Below are positions 37,154 through 45,319 of a DNA stretch of 64,000 bases, one piece after another (position 1 is the first letter of the stretch; each line of letters starts with the position of its first letter). Location of the stretch: NCBI GenBank assembly GCA_937899725.1, contig CALCCA010000073.1, forward strand, positions 23,152-87,151, given 5' to 3'. Under the pieces are notes generated by a model. It was not told where the DNA came from, searched no databases, and saw nothing but the letters and a program-made list of their open reading frames with translations. Both the position numbers and the translations under genes were made by a program. This DNA is from an uncultured Halomicronema sp. (lineage in GTDB: Bacteria; Cyanobacteriota; Cyanobacteriia; Phormidesmidales; Phormidesmidaceae).

Positions 37154-37221
37154 TGTAGGTTGAGGTTGAGGTGCGAAACCCAACGCCCACATGGGTTACG
37201 CTATCGCTAACCCATCCTACA
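37154..37221. repeat. Hairpin-forming dispersed repeat (MITE/REP-like)
   Basis: Outer arms TGTAGG (37154-37159) and CCTACA (37216-37221) enclose ATGGGTTA (37191-37198) and TAACCCAT (37208-37215). The text resembles the common cyanobacterial repeat containing GAAACCCAACG and TGGGTTACGCTATCGC. It lies between convergent genes. Confidence 0.65.
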
Positions 37222-37314
37222 TTTGAATTAGTCCAGCTACTTAGGCGCAGCGATGCACTCTGATGCGGCTCGTGGCGCGACCCTCAAACGTGTCGCTTAT
37301 TTTCTTCGGAACGG

Positions 37315-38220
37315 TCAGGGCGATGCGAATTCCGGGATTTTTCCTAATTTGTGGATATTGACCTTGACCTCCATCCCCAGATAGTCGTCTGCCCCGCCCG
37401 TCCAAGCACCCGACAGGGGAATAATTTGCGCTGGATGCCGGGCGATCGCTACTTGAATTAAATCAAACCCCGCCGTAATCCGATTCGTTGGGTCGTAGCT
37501 GCGCCAACCCGCCCCTGGCAGATAGACCTGTAGCCAAGCATGGGTCGCCCCCGAGCCCGTCATGCCCACCGCCCCGCCATCGAGAGACTCATCATAAAGG
37601 TAACCACTGACAAACCGGCAAGCAAAGCCAAGTCGCCGTAATCCCTCAATCATCAGCCAAGCATAGTCGCGACAGGTGCCAGACTGCTTTTGTAGCGTTT
37701 CGCCCGGCGATTGCGTACCCTCAACCTCCCTCGCTTGATAGCTCAGCGTGTTCCAGATATCGTCCATCATGCGGGTCAGCACATCCAGGGTCTCATCCTG
37801 GTCGCCCGCCACCAAGCGTTTGACCCATGCCGCGACCCGCCCGTCGGGGTCAGTGGCGTGGGGACGCATAAATAGAGACAGGTCGATCCATTCCTCGGGG
37901 GTGTACTGCACGGGCACCTCATCAGCCCGACTGGCCAGCGAAAAATTCTGAATGCTTTTGATCCCAAAATGCTCGCCGCGAAAGCGATACGTTACGGTCA
38001 GTTCGTCGCTCGGGTCTGGCAGCTCAATCAGAGCCACATTATTAGACAGGGTATCCGTCATCCAGCGGACTTTGGAGGGCACGTTGGTCTGCAGAGAATA
38101 ATTCAAAACTCGGCCACCGTAGCCCACACTCGGTAAGAAAATCCCTCGGTGCTGCCCAAACTTGACGGGGTGGCGATAGCGATAGGTGGTGACATGTTCA
38201 AGGTCATAAATGACAGGCAT
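37315..38220 (-). CDS. Transglutaminase-like domain protein
   Basis: The 301-residue protein has an N-terminal beta domain (YDLEHVTTYRYRHPVKFGQH) typical of bacterial transglutaminase-like proteins. The papain-like core carries Cys183 in SGTCRDYAWLM, His227 in GATHAWLQVYLP and Asp243 in GWRSYDPTN, so the Cys-His-Asp triad is intact. Members are cysteine proteases or amidases and often sit near ATP-grasp or alpha-E genes; none is adjacent here. No signal peptide is seen. It is the last minus-strand gene of the 37.3-40.1 kb group, 105 bp behind the four-cysteine protein. Confidence 0.9.
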   Translation of the reverse strand: MPVIYDLEHVTTYRYRHPVKFGQHRGIFLPSVGYGGRVLNYSLQTNVPSKVRWMTDTLSNNVALIELPDPSDELTVTYRFRGEHFGIKSIQNFSLASRADEVPVQYTPEEWIDLSLFMRPHATDPDGRVAAWVKRLVAGDQDETLDVLTRMMDDIWNTLSYQAREVEGTQSPGETLQKQSGTCRDYAWLMIEGLRRLGFACRFVSGYLYDESLDGGAVGMTGSGATHAWLQVYLPGAGWRSYDPTNRITAGFDLIQVAIARHPAQIIPLSGAWTGGADDYLGMEVKVNIHKLGKIPEFASP

Positions 38221-38325
38221 CGGGGGGTTCCATCAAAAGCGGGTAGAGGCGCGAAGGTCATGTACCAGACGCCAGCTTCATTCTAGAGGTCAGCCTTGTC
38301 AGCCGGGCGGCGCGCTCTAACAATT

Positions 38326-38658
38326 TCAGCGCCAATCTTCACCTGCGGTTGGCGATGTCTGCCGATGACGGTAGCAAAGCTGAGGCTGACAGCCCGTGGC
38401 CGGTTCAAAATCGTCACAGCCAATCGCGTCTTCTGACAAAGCAGTCAGCGGATGAACAGGGCACTTCAAGTGATAGCTGCCGGTGTAGTATTGGCAGCGA
38501 TCGCAGGGAATTTGATGCAATCGCTGCAAATGTCTGATCCCTTCTTGCAGGGCTGTGATCACCGACCAAAGAAAGGCCAGCATCACCGTCCAAATCAAGC
38601 CGGGGAAGAGTAAAGCTATGACCGCATTGGCATTGAGCTGAGAAACGTAGTGAACCAT
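38326..38658 (-). CDS. Single-span membrane protein with four-Cys motif (paralog A)
   Basis: The 110-residue product has one membrane span (ALLFPGLIWTVMLAFLWSVI, residues about 15-34), then IPCDRCQYY...LKCPVHP...GCDDFEP. The cysteines are spaced C-x2-C-x10-C-x14-C, exactly as in the protein at 46779-47060, so the two are paralogs and may bind a metal such as Zn or Fe-S. The Cys domain follows the span, and its side of the membrane is uncertain. I know no family name. It lies 62 bp behind the unknown gene 38721-39173 in the same direction. Confidence 0.8.
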   Translation of the reverse strand: MVHYVSQLNANAVIALLFPGLIWTVMLAFLWSVITALQEGIRHLQRLHQIPCDRCQYYTGSYHLKCPVHPLTALSEDAIGCDDFEPATGCQPQLCYRHRQTSPTAGEDWR

Positions 38659-38720
38659 AGCTAGTCCGTGGGTTGAGCGAGTCGCGTGATCAGCGATTGA
38701 GCGGTAACTAAGGACAACTT

Positions 38721-39173
38721 CTAGAACGGCGATCGCTCCGGCAACACTGCCATGTCAAGGGCCTGGACAATCGCCACCGAGCCGTAGCGCGGATCGATCG
38801 CTAGATTCAGAATCTTGACTTGATGATCGCGGCGATTGTCTGGCTGACGCACGGTGAAGCCAGCAAACTGGCCCGATTCGGCAGAGAGTCCGGCTTGAAA
38901 AATGCTGGATCGATCAGCAAACGGCAGAAACTCAGCTTCACCCACGATGTGGGTAGCCTGGTTCGCAAACGACAGCTGGCCATCGTGAGTGAGAATCGCG
39001 GCCGGAGCGTCGCAGCGATCGCACCAGCTAACCGCCAAAAACCAACGGGCATCCGCGATGCGATCGAACACTCGTTCGGGACGCGGATGCTGCAGCACCC
39101 GATAGCCACCTTCGACGGAGAAAATCGTGCCGCCCAAAAAGCCACAGGCGACAGAAATCGGTGAAGACATCAT
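38721..39173 (-). CDS. Hypothetical protein in the methyltransferase operon
   Basis: The 150-residue product starts at one of two adjacent ATG codons (39173 or 39170), two bases after the methyltransferase stop, so the two are probably translated together. The sequence has a possible small strand-rich domain (GGTIFSVEGGYRVLQHPRP), a Cys pair in SWCDRCDAPAAILTHDG, and a PAS-like ending (GSVAIVQALDMAVL). No family is recognised. The C-x2-C element is reminiscent of the neighbouring four-cysteine protein but is not the same motif. Confidence 0.6.
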   Translation of the reverse strand: MMSSPISVACGFLGGTIFSVEGGYRVLQHPRPERVFDRIADARWFLAVSWCDRCDAPAAILTHDGQLSFANQATHIVGEAEFLPFADRSSIFQAGLSAESGQFAGFTVRQPDNRRDHQVKILNLAIDPRYGSVAIVQALDMAVLPERSPF

Positions 39174-39175
39174 GC

Positions 39176-39994
39176 CTAAACCCGACTCTCTATCAGCAAC
39201 GACGAGTTGCGAAGGGGGGGCAGTTTGCTGAGCCACGGCACCCAGCGATAAACGCCGATGTGATCGCGATAATGGCACATTTCCTGAATCAGAGATCGCG
39301 CTTCTACCACCGTTAAACCCATGGCCGTCAGGTCTCGTTCATGGTTAATAAACCACTTGAGGGGGGCATCCAAACTGGCTAACTGCTTAGCGGTCCGGCC
39401 TCGGGTGAGACCGCCCACCGCATCAAACACGAGAGTCGCTCCAGCAAAGCGCTGCTTTAGTTGAGTGATGAAGGTTTGAACTTCATCAGGCTCCAGATAC
39501 ATCAGTAGCCCCTCGGCCAAAATCAACAGCTGCTCAGGAGGGCCATCAGGTACTTCATCCAGCCAGCTCCAGTCCACAACTGAACGCGGAATCAGTCGAT
39601 AGCGATCGCTCTCAGTCTCAAATTGCTGACGCAGGTGAATCACTTCTGGCAAATCCAGCTCTAGCCAATAGTGGCTCTGTTGACCAACGCGATAATAGCG
39701 AGTCGATAAGCCCGCGCCGAGTTCCACCACCACCGCCTGGGGCTGCACGGCCAGATGCCGCTGCACGATTTCATCAAAAATGTGGGCACGCAAGGCCCAT
39801 CCCAATTGACTCAAGGGCTGATAGAGTCCATCCAAGACAGGATCCCATGTGAGCGCTGGCCACCACTCAGCAATCATCGGATCATGCAAAATACTGTGCA
39901 GTCGGTAATGCTCGTCAACTCGCGCCCGCGTAGTCAACAACAGGGTGCGAGGCACCCCCGAAAATACTGTCGTAGTCAGGGTCGAATGGTTCAT
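39176..39994 (-). CDS. LCMT/TcmP-like SAM-dependent O-methyltransferase
   Basis: The 272-residue protein has the SAM site VVVELGAGLSTRYYRV and YWLELDLPEVI, then LLILAEGLLMYLEPDEV, which is the pattern of the leucine carboxyl methyltransferase / tetracenomycin TcmP group. These enzymes methylate carboxylates or small molecules. GGGAGG lies before the ATG at 39994. Its first base is also the last base of the stop codon of a 39-codon frame with its own strong ribosome binding site, so the peptide and enzyme are likely coupled. A Fur-like dyad lies about 100 bp upstream of that peptide gene. Confidence 0.85.
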   Translation of the reverse strand: MNHSTLTTTVFSGVPRTLLLTTRARVDEHYRLHSILHDPMIAEWWPALTWDPVLDGLYQPLSQLGWALRAHIFDEIVQRHLAVQPQAVVVELGAGLSTRYYRVGQQSHYWLELDLPEVIHLRQQFETESDRYRLIPRSVVDWSWLDEVPDGPPEQLLILAEGLLMYLEPDEVQTFITQLKQRFAGATLVFDAVGGLTRGRTAKQLASLDAPLKWFINHERDLTAMGLTVVEARSLIQEMCHYRDHIGVYRWVPWLSKLPPLRNSSLLIESRV

Positions 39995-40113
39995 CAACTT
40001 ACCTCCCTAATGCGGATGTTGACCGCGACCAAAGGCGCACCCAAGGCGGCAGTGGTTTGGCAAGACCAGCCCAGCGATCGCATCAATGGCGTCCCCAAGA
40101 GTCCGTTGGTCAT
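39994..40113 (-). CDS. Candidate 39-aa peptide coupled to the methyltransferase
   Basis: The frame from ATG 40113 encodes MTNGLLGTPLMRSLGWSCQT followed by TAALGAPLVAVNIRIREVS. AAAGGAG stands six bases before the ATG, one of the best ribosome binding sites in the window. Its TGA overlaps the methyltransferase ATG by one base (TGATG). The peptide has a single Cys and Trp and a hydrophobic second half, with no known family. It could be a translated leader that sets expression of the enzyme, or a small product that the enzyme modifies; the sequence alone cannot decide. Confidence 0.55.
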   Translation of the reverse strand: MTNGLLGTPLMRSLGWSCQTTAALGAPLVAVNIRIREVS

Positions 40114-40214
40114 AGCAGCTCCTTTCAATCAGGACAGATAGATTGCCAAAGCCGGCAGAACAGTCACCCGGTTCTGAGCCTCAGCACTGGCAAAAGGACA
40201 TTCTTAATGACTCA

Positions 40215-40233
40215 GATTCTCATTAGAATGATT
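40215..40233. promoter_or_regulatory. Possible Fur-like dyad upstream of the peptide-methyltransferase operon
   Basis: The sequence GATTCTCATTAGAATGATT contains the perfect dyad TCATT-AG-AATGA. It matches the Fur consensus only in part (about 11 of 19 on the better strand), so it may be another metal regulator's site or a chance dyad. Confidence 0.35.
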
Positions 40234-40288
40234 TGAGCATACTCTAGAATCTTTCTCAATAAGCCGTCTGTTAACTTATATTGAAGAT

Positions 40289-40471
40289 TCAGGTTGACGA
40301 CGACCCAACAGCCGGTAATTCATTGAGTTCGAACTGCTCAAAGGAGGTGAACTGCTCAGGAAATCCTCTCGAATAGGAGCTTTCAGAGCTTTCCTCTATG
40401 AGTTGACTATGTGCGTCCTTCGCTTCCTCTAGAGCCCTAATGAAGTCAGAGATTGTTGAGAAGCTGGTCAA
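40289..40471 (-). CDS. Possible small acidic protein (weak)
   Basis: The frame from TTG 40471 encodes TSFSTISDFIRALEEAKDAH and then a Ser/Glu/Phe-rich end. It stays open 16 codons further upstream (AFIKLIFRALRRYL) without an ATG or ribosome binding site. The composition looks protein-like, so it may be a decayed gene or an unusual start. I recognise no family. Confidence 0.25.
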   Translation of the reverse strand: MTSFSTISDFIRALEEAKDAHSQLIEESSESSYSRGFPEQFTSFEQFELNELPAVGSSST

Positions 40472-41036
40472 ATAGCGTCGTAAAGCTCTAAAGATCAGTT
40501 TTATAAATGCTAAAGATTCTCAATAGATTTAGGCCTGGTGATATGAAACCTTAGCTAATAGGTCAGGGCGCTAGCCCTGGCGCTGCAGTTCTGAAACTCT
40601 GGCTTTCAAAGCATGTCAGCAATTCTAGCGACAGCTTTAGAACGTCACTGCTAATAGCTGTTGCCCAGTTGTGGCGCAGTCCCATCCTCGGGCAGCCGGT
40701 GCTCTTGACGAGTACCACCAAAATTTTCATGCTAGGGCTCGTGTAGCGATCGCTGGCTTCCTCAATAGCGGCAAAGGCGTCCGCCCCGAGCAGTCCTCAT
40801 AGAGTTACTGGTTCCCTTTGGCATCCAGCAGTTCTATTCCGAGCTTTGGGCAGCTTACTTAAGACTCTTCAAGGATGAGCTTATTTATCCATCACCATGA
40901 ATTTAGATGACCGATATAATCGCTTTTCATAGGTCTGAAATGTCACCACAAGTTTGCTCGGCTAAATCATAAATACAGCTATGCAAAGCACTAGCATGTC
41001 AAATTTTTCAAATAAGACAAGACATCCATCAGAACC
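40472..41036. other. Intergenic, nothing recognised
   Basis: The region has a small CAGGGC-GCTA-GCCCTG dyad near 40566 and AT-rich DNA before the GRAM gene (40950-41036), probably its promoter. No gene or RNA is recognised. Confidence 0.4.
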
Positions 41037-41534
41037 ATGAAAAACGTAGTGATAGCAGGCATCCCGTTTGGGATTTTTATGGGACTTCTCTTTAGTCTAT
41101 TCTATGGAACTGGCTTTGGAATAGTCGGTGGTATTGCCAGTGGTCTGCTATTTGGGGTTGCTATTTCCATATTCACAAGGCTCCAACGAGAAAGAATGGA
41201 GGCTAAGGATGCCATCTTTGAAGGCGAACGGGTGCTTTTTCAAGGCCCAGCTAACCATTTCAAGAACAGAGAAGGCATAGGGGGGTGGTTGACGCTTACG
41301 CCATCTCGCCTAGCCTTCAGATCGCATGGTGCAAATCTACAAAATCAGCCGGTAAATCTGAGTATTGAAGAAGTTGCTAAAGTTACTCGTGCTCTCACCC
41401 TTGGAGTTGTGCCAAACGGACTCCGCATTCAGAAAACGAATGGTCAAGAAGAGTTCTTTGTCGTGTCCAATCGTCAACAATGGGCAAAGCTAATCGCTAG
41501 ACAAATCAATCATGGTCCGAGTCAGGAATGGTAG
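41037..41534 (+). CDS. GRAM-domain membrane protein
   Basis: The 165-residue product has two Gly/Phe-rich membrane spans (VVIAGIPFGIFMGLLFSLF and FGIVGGIASGLLFGVAISIF). A GRAM/PH-like domain follows: FEGERVLFQGPANHFKNREG, GGWLTLTPSRLAFRSHG, and FVVSNRQQWAKLI at the end. GRAM domains bind membranes or proteins, and bacterial members are poorly studied. It appears to be transcribed alone. Confidence 0.75.
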   Translation: MKNVVIAGIPFGIFMGLLFSLFYGTGFGIVGGIASGLLFGVAISIFTRLQRERMEAKDAIFEGERVLFQGPANHFKNREGIGGWLTLTPSRLAFRSHGANLQNQPVNLSIEEVAKVTRALTLGVVPNGLRIQKTNGQEEFFVVSNRQQWAKLIARQINHGPSQEW

Positions 41535-41641
41535 CGAAATCAAATGTTATATAAAAATCCAAAGCTTAGAATAAAAATCAATGGCCGCTGCATCTGACCG
41601 TCAGGCTTCACCCGCTTACAAACAACAGTGCTCAAGAGAAC

Positions 41642-42271
41642 ATGCCCCTGATTGAATTAGATTTGCCCACCCCCAAGTCACTGCGAGGCGGGTGGGCGGC
41701 AATGGCAGCAGTCCTCGCTGCCCGAGGATGGGACGGTGATGTCTACGCCACCCTCAACCAATGGCTATATCACGATGGCGGTGGCAACTGGGCTGGTCTG
41801 CGTTTTCAAGATCAGAACAGAGCGGTGCTGTTAGGCCACGACCATGAATACTCAGACACCTATTTTGGTGAAGCCGCCAGGTATTTTGAGAAAGAAGAGA
41901 CCGACCTGCTGGCCGACGCCCCTGACTGGTGGAGTCGAGAGTTAGACCCACCCCCCTTGGGTGAATGGATTAGCTTTATCTATGGTTGGGATGGTGATCG
42001 CTGGCAGCGAGCTGCCTATGATCAGCGCGATGGCTTTGAGCAGGTTGGTTTGCTCAGAGCCTGCAGTGTCGGCAGGACCGAGTTGTTGAGCCAGTTTGTG
42101 GTGGATGCTCCCGGTCTCAAAGGAGAACCGCCTGACCCTAGGGCCCTCTCTGCACTGGTGGCTGCTGATGGCGATGTGACAGATGCCATACTGAAGGCTG
42201 TAGTCCCCGGCTGGGACATTGCGGCTGGCGTTGCGGCAGCCCGCAAATTCCTTGAGGCTGACGTTGCCTAA
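41642..42271 (+). CDS. Hypothetical protein, possibly acquired
   Basis: The 209-residue soluble protein is rich in Trp, Asp and Gly. Notable segments are PKSLRGGWAAMAAVLAARGW, LGHDHEYSDTYFGEAARYF and EWISFIYGWDGDRWQRAAYD. I recognise no domain. It is more GC-rich and Trp-rich than its neighbours and lacks GATCGC sites over most of its length, which hints at transfer, but that is weak evidence. Function unknown. Confidence 0.65.
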   Translation: MPLIELDLPTPKSLRGGWAAMAAVLAARGWDGDVYATLNQWLYHDGGGNWAGLRFQDQNRAVLLGHDHEYSDTYFGEAARYFEKEETDLLADAPDWWSRELDPPPLGEWISFIYGWDGDRWQRAAYDQRDGFEQVGLLRACSVGRTELLSQFVVDAPGLKGEPPDPRALSALVAADGDVTDAILKAVVPGWDIAAGVAAARKFLEADVA

Positions 42272-42391
42272 CCCCTCACAGTAGAAGACACGGGTGCTCG
42301 TGCAATGGGTTGCCTCTCGTATTTTTGCCGCGCCCCTCAGCGCCAAAACATTTTGCTGCTACGAGTCTCATAACTTGCAGGGTGAAATCGG

Positions 42392-42901
42392 GTGAAAGTG
42401 ATTAGGCAAGTCGAATCCTTAACTGCTCAAGAAAAGCAGCAGCTTTTTGGTTGGGCGGAGAATGTCTTTGGTGTGGAGCCCCTCCAATTGAGTTGGAGAC
42501 CGAAAGACTTGCATTTCCTGTTCGATTCAGATGGCAAGGCCATCAGTCATGTCGGTATTCTCAAACATGAGATTACTGTCAATGGCGAGGCGATCACCGT
42601 CGGCGGTGTCGGCGGCGTTGTAACCGTACCGGCAGCACAGAAGCAAGGTCTGGCACGTCAGCTCATGCAGCATACGGCAATTTTTTTGGCGCGCGAATGG
42701 CAAGTTGCCGCTGGGCTACTCTTTTGTCTGCCAGAAATGGTGGCGTATTACGAAGCGCTGAGATGGCAGAGAGTAGAAAACCCCGTGCTGATCGAACAGC
42801 CGACGGGAGCGATTCCTGCGCCTCTGCTCGTCATGATGTTGCCGCTTGGTCGAGAGGAGTGGCTTGATGGAAGCATTGAGCTTCGCAGTCTACCGTGGTG
42901 A
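42392..42901 (+). CDS. GNAT family acetyltransferase (AAC(2')-like)
   Basis: The 169-residue product starts at GTG 42392. It shows VGILKHEITVNGEAITVGGV, then VVTVPAAQKQGLARQLMQHT, which carries the acetyl-CoA loop (Q-K-Q-G-L-A), and MVAYYEALRWQRV near the end. The overall outline resembles aminoglycoside 2'-N-acetyltransferases and Eis-type GNAT proteins. The substrate is not predictable. It is probably transcribed alone. Confidence 0.75.
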   Translation: MKVIRQVESLTAQEKQQLFGWAENVFGVEPLQLSWRPKDLHFLFDSDGKAISHVGILKHEITVNGEAITVGGVGGVVTVPAAQKQGLARQLMQHTAIFLAREWQVAAGLLFCLPEMVAYYEALRWQRVENPVLIEQPTGAIPAPLLVMMLPLGREEWLDGSIELRSLPW

Positions 42902-43234
42902 AGAAAACCTAGAAGACTTGCAGTCGAGGGCCGTATGACGACGCCATGTCCTCGACCATTGAGGGATTATCGATCAATTTTCAAGCGCATCGCAGCAGGT
43001 CATGGCAAGAGTCAACTGGCGTTTGGCATGGTGTTATCGAGGTGGTGAGCGCAAAAGGTTGAGTCTTTGACAAGTAACCAACAGGTTGGCTCGCATCAGA
43101 TTTTCAGTGAATGCGATCGCACTTCTGGTTGCCGATGCATCGACGGCTCAATTTGCAGAGCCCTGAGCATCAATTCTGTAGTACGTTGTAGTATATTCCT
43201 GAAGCTGGCAGAATTGACTGGAGTTCATCTGGAA
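42902..43234. other. Intergenic before the second GNAT gene
   Basis: The downstream GNAT frame is open back to 43067, but residues encoded before 43235 (TSNQQVGSHQIFSECDRTSG and on) have no family similarity. They are treated as non-coding. No regulatory site is clear. Confidence 0.4.
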
Positions 43235-43714
43235 ATGCGCCTTGAACCCTACGCCCTTGGCCATCTTGAGGCAATTGTTCGACTTTCGCTGCGGGCCTGG
43301 ACTCCCGTCTTTGATGCGATGCAGCAAACGATGAACGCCGACGTGTATCAGGCGTTCTATCCCGATCATTGGCGGGTGAGCCAGCAGGCCGCTGTCGAGG
43401 AGGTCTGCGCTGCAGTCGATACCCACGTCTGGGTGGCGATCGCCACTGATGTCGCAGTGGGGTTCATGGCGGTGAAACTACACTCAGAAGACAGCATAGG
43501 AGAAGTCTATATGGTCGCAGTTGACCCCGACTTTCAAGGTCAGGGCATTGGTACGGCGCTGCTAGAGTTTGCTCTCAATTGGATGAAAGATGCTGGGATG
43601 GCGATCGCCATGGTGGAGACTGGCGGTGATCGCGGTCATGCCCCAGCCCGCCAAGCCTATGAAAAGGTCGGTTTCGAGATGTGGCCAGTCGCTAGATACT
43701 TCAAGACGCTCTGA
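43235..43714 (+). CDS. GNAT family N-acetyltransferase
   Basis: The 159-residue protein has the GNAT core: MRLEPYALGHLEAIVRLSLR, the acetyl-CoA site VYMVAVDPDFQGQGIGTALL, and ETGGDRGHAPARQAYEKVGF near the C-terminus. The ATG at 43235 matches where family similarity starts. It is the third GNAT gene in this window, unrelated in position to the other two. The acceptor is unknown. Confidence 0.88.
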   Translation: MRLEPYALGHLEAIVRLSLRAWTPVFDAMQQTMNADVYQAFYPDHWRVSQQAAVEEVCAAVDTHVWVAIATDVAVGFMAVKLHSEDSIGEVYMVAVDPDFQGQGIGTALLEFALNWMKDAGMAIAMVETGGDRGHAPARQAYEKVGFEMWPVARYFKTL

Positions 43715-43820
43715 AGTCAAAGGCAGGTCTCTAGGACTGCCGCGAGCCTAGCCATCCGTACTCAAAACCAAGATTTTGTAGGATGAACTTATCAACCCTT
43801 GAGAACACCAGTAAGAGCCT

Positions 43821-44018
43821 ATGAATACGATGCTGTGGTTTGGAATCATGGGCTTTACTATCGTGATCTCATTAAACGCGATCGCGCTGCTTGCTTCTGC
43901 GGCTAATCCATCGACTGCTCTGTTTTTCTCAACCGATTGGTGGGGCGTTTGGTTCCCCATCTATTTAGTGTGGTTTATCTTTGCCGTGACCGGGTTGGGC
44001 ATAAAACTGTCACCCTAG
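43821..44018 (+). CDS. Small two-span membrane protein
   Basis: The 65-residue product has two hydrophobic spans (TMLWFGIMGFTIVISLNAIA and WFPIYLVWFIFAVTGLGIKL) joined by a short loop. AAGAG lies about eight bases before the ATG. Its consistent hydrophobic pattern and a HIP1-like site in the gene support a real gene. Function unknown. Confidence 0.55.
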   Translation: MNTMLWFGIMGFTIVISLNAIALLASAANPSTALFFSTDWWGVWFPIYLVWFIFAVTGLGIKLSP

Positions 44019-44116
44019 GGCTGCTTCGAAGCTCATTGTTGAGTTGACGCCAACTGACAGGCAGTCACGAATAATGACAGTCACGCTTGACCGAGGTCGT
44101 TAAGCGCACTCCATCA

Positions 44117-44165
44117 AAAGCGCCCGCAGGTTGCTAGGACTTTCTGACGTAGCAGCCTGCGGGCG
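44117..44165 (-). terminator. Intrinsic terminator of the histidine phosphatase gene
   Basis: On the minus strand CGCCCGCAGGCTGCTA pairs with TAGCAACCTGCGGGCG (one mismatch) across a short loop and is followed by CTTTTG. It lies about 20 bp past the stop of the gene at 44183. Confidence 0.85.
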
Positions 44166-44182
44166 ATTATGTGACTCTGGAT

Positions 44183-45013
44183 TTAATCCGGAATCAGAGC
44201 CCAATCGACGGGCATCATGCTCGCCACTAAATCAAACCCTCCATCACCATCTGGCTTGACGACATAGGCCACACCCTGAGGTTCTGGATAAATGCCCGTG
44301 GCGGACTCAAAAACGTCATCGTGCCCTACCAAAATGGTATTCGTCCCCGCTGGCGGCACTGCCGTCAAGAAAGGCATCACGGCATCTCGCATTTGGGCGA
44401 ACTGCTCGTCAGTGTATTCTTCGGCGGGATAAAAGTTGAGAGCAGGGCTTTTTTCATACTCCCCAAAAGCCAAAAAGGCGGTTTGCCAAGCCCGACAATA
44501 TTGACTGGAAATGACTTGGTCAATGGGAATATCTAAGTCCTCAAAGGCTGCCCCAATGACTCTGGCTTGTCGCCAGCCATATTCACTCAGCGTGCGCTGA
44601 GTCGAACAATCATTTAAGACAATGTTGGGATCGGCCTGGTCGGCATAGTCACTCTCAGTCCGAGCATGCCGAAAGTAGATGACGTATCCACCTTGCCGCA
44701 GTTCATCGCGCAAAGCGGTGCCTTCCAGCTGGCTGACAAATTCACCGGAGTAAGCGCCAGCTTCACCGCCTTCACCGCCTTCACCGCCCTCGCCAGCTTC
44801 ACCGCCTTCGCCACCTTCACCGCCCTCGCCGCCTTCGCCGCCTTCGCCGCCCTCGCCGCCTTCGCCACCTTGAGTAATCAACGTTTCTAAAGCGACATCT
44901 GCGGCTTCAGGGGACGTGGTTTCTACTAAGTCGGCAGCGATCGCGCCATGGGCCCCAAGGGCCAAACATACAGTTGTCAAAAAAAGCTCTGTAGACTTAA
45001 GTTGATGAGCCAT
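44183..45013 (-). CDS. Exported histidine phosphatase-family protein with (Gly-Gly-Glu)n linker
   Basis: The 276-residue product has a signal peptide ending near residue 27 (GAHGAIA-ADL). A low-complexity tract of repeating Gly-Gly-Glu occupies residues about 49-86, then comes a histidine phosphatase domain. The first catalytic His is His116 in YVIYFRHARTES (RHA, not the usual RHG). ISSQYCRAWQTAFLAFG is the second signature and LVGHDD the later His. The mature enzyme should act in the periplasm or outside. A terminator follows at 44117. The tract is encoded by nine-base GCCTTCGCC-like repeats that may vary in number. Confidence 0.85.
   Translation of the reverse strand: MAHQLKSTELFLTTVCLALGAHGAIAADLVETTSPEAADVALETLITQGGEGGEGGEGGEGGEGGEGGEGGEAGEGGEGGEGGEAGAYSGEFVSQLEGTALRDELRQGGYVIYFRHARTESDYADQADPNIVLNDCSTQRTLSEYGWRQARVIGAAFEDLDIPIDQVISSQYCRAWQTAFLAFGEYEKSPALNFYPAEEYTDEQFAQMRDAVMPFLTAVPPAGTNTILVGHDDVFESATGIYPEPQGVAYVVKPDGDGGFDLVASMMPVDWALIPD
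44751..44873 (-). repeat. Degenerate 9-bp tandem repeat coding Gly-Gly-Glu
   Basis: Plus-strand units such as CCGCCTTCA, CCGCCTTCG, CCACCTTCA and CCGCCCTCG follow one another about 13 times. They encode the GGE tract with a few GEA variants in the histidine phosphatase gene. A slipped-strand length change of whole units would keep the frame. Confidence 0.85.
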
Positions 45014-45319
45014 CTTAATTGGGAGTTGCTTGCAATAAGAAAATCAGTATAGACATTACTGTGGTGCGAGATCAATTGTCAATAAAGGATCAGATTTTTT
45101 ACAGATATGATCGGCGATTAAATAGATGACAGCACTATAAAAATAGATAGGATTACCTTCTGAAGAATCTTCTAAATGGAGCCAAGTCCCTAGGATTTCT
45201 CCAAAATTAATTAGTCTGAACGAGCTCATCGCCCAGCCTCAGCTGAAATTAGATTGCATTAACCAGGCCATATATGCTTCGCACTATTCATGACGAAGCG
45301 AGGCTGCAAGAGAGAACCG
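45014..45319. other. Divergent intergenic region
   Basis: The AT-rich stretch 45030-45170 holds the promoter region of the histidine phosphatase gene, including GATCAATTGTCAATAAAGGATC near 45072. No further feature is recognised. Confidence 0.4.
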
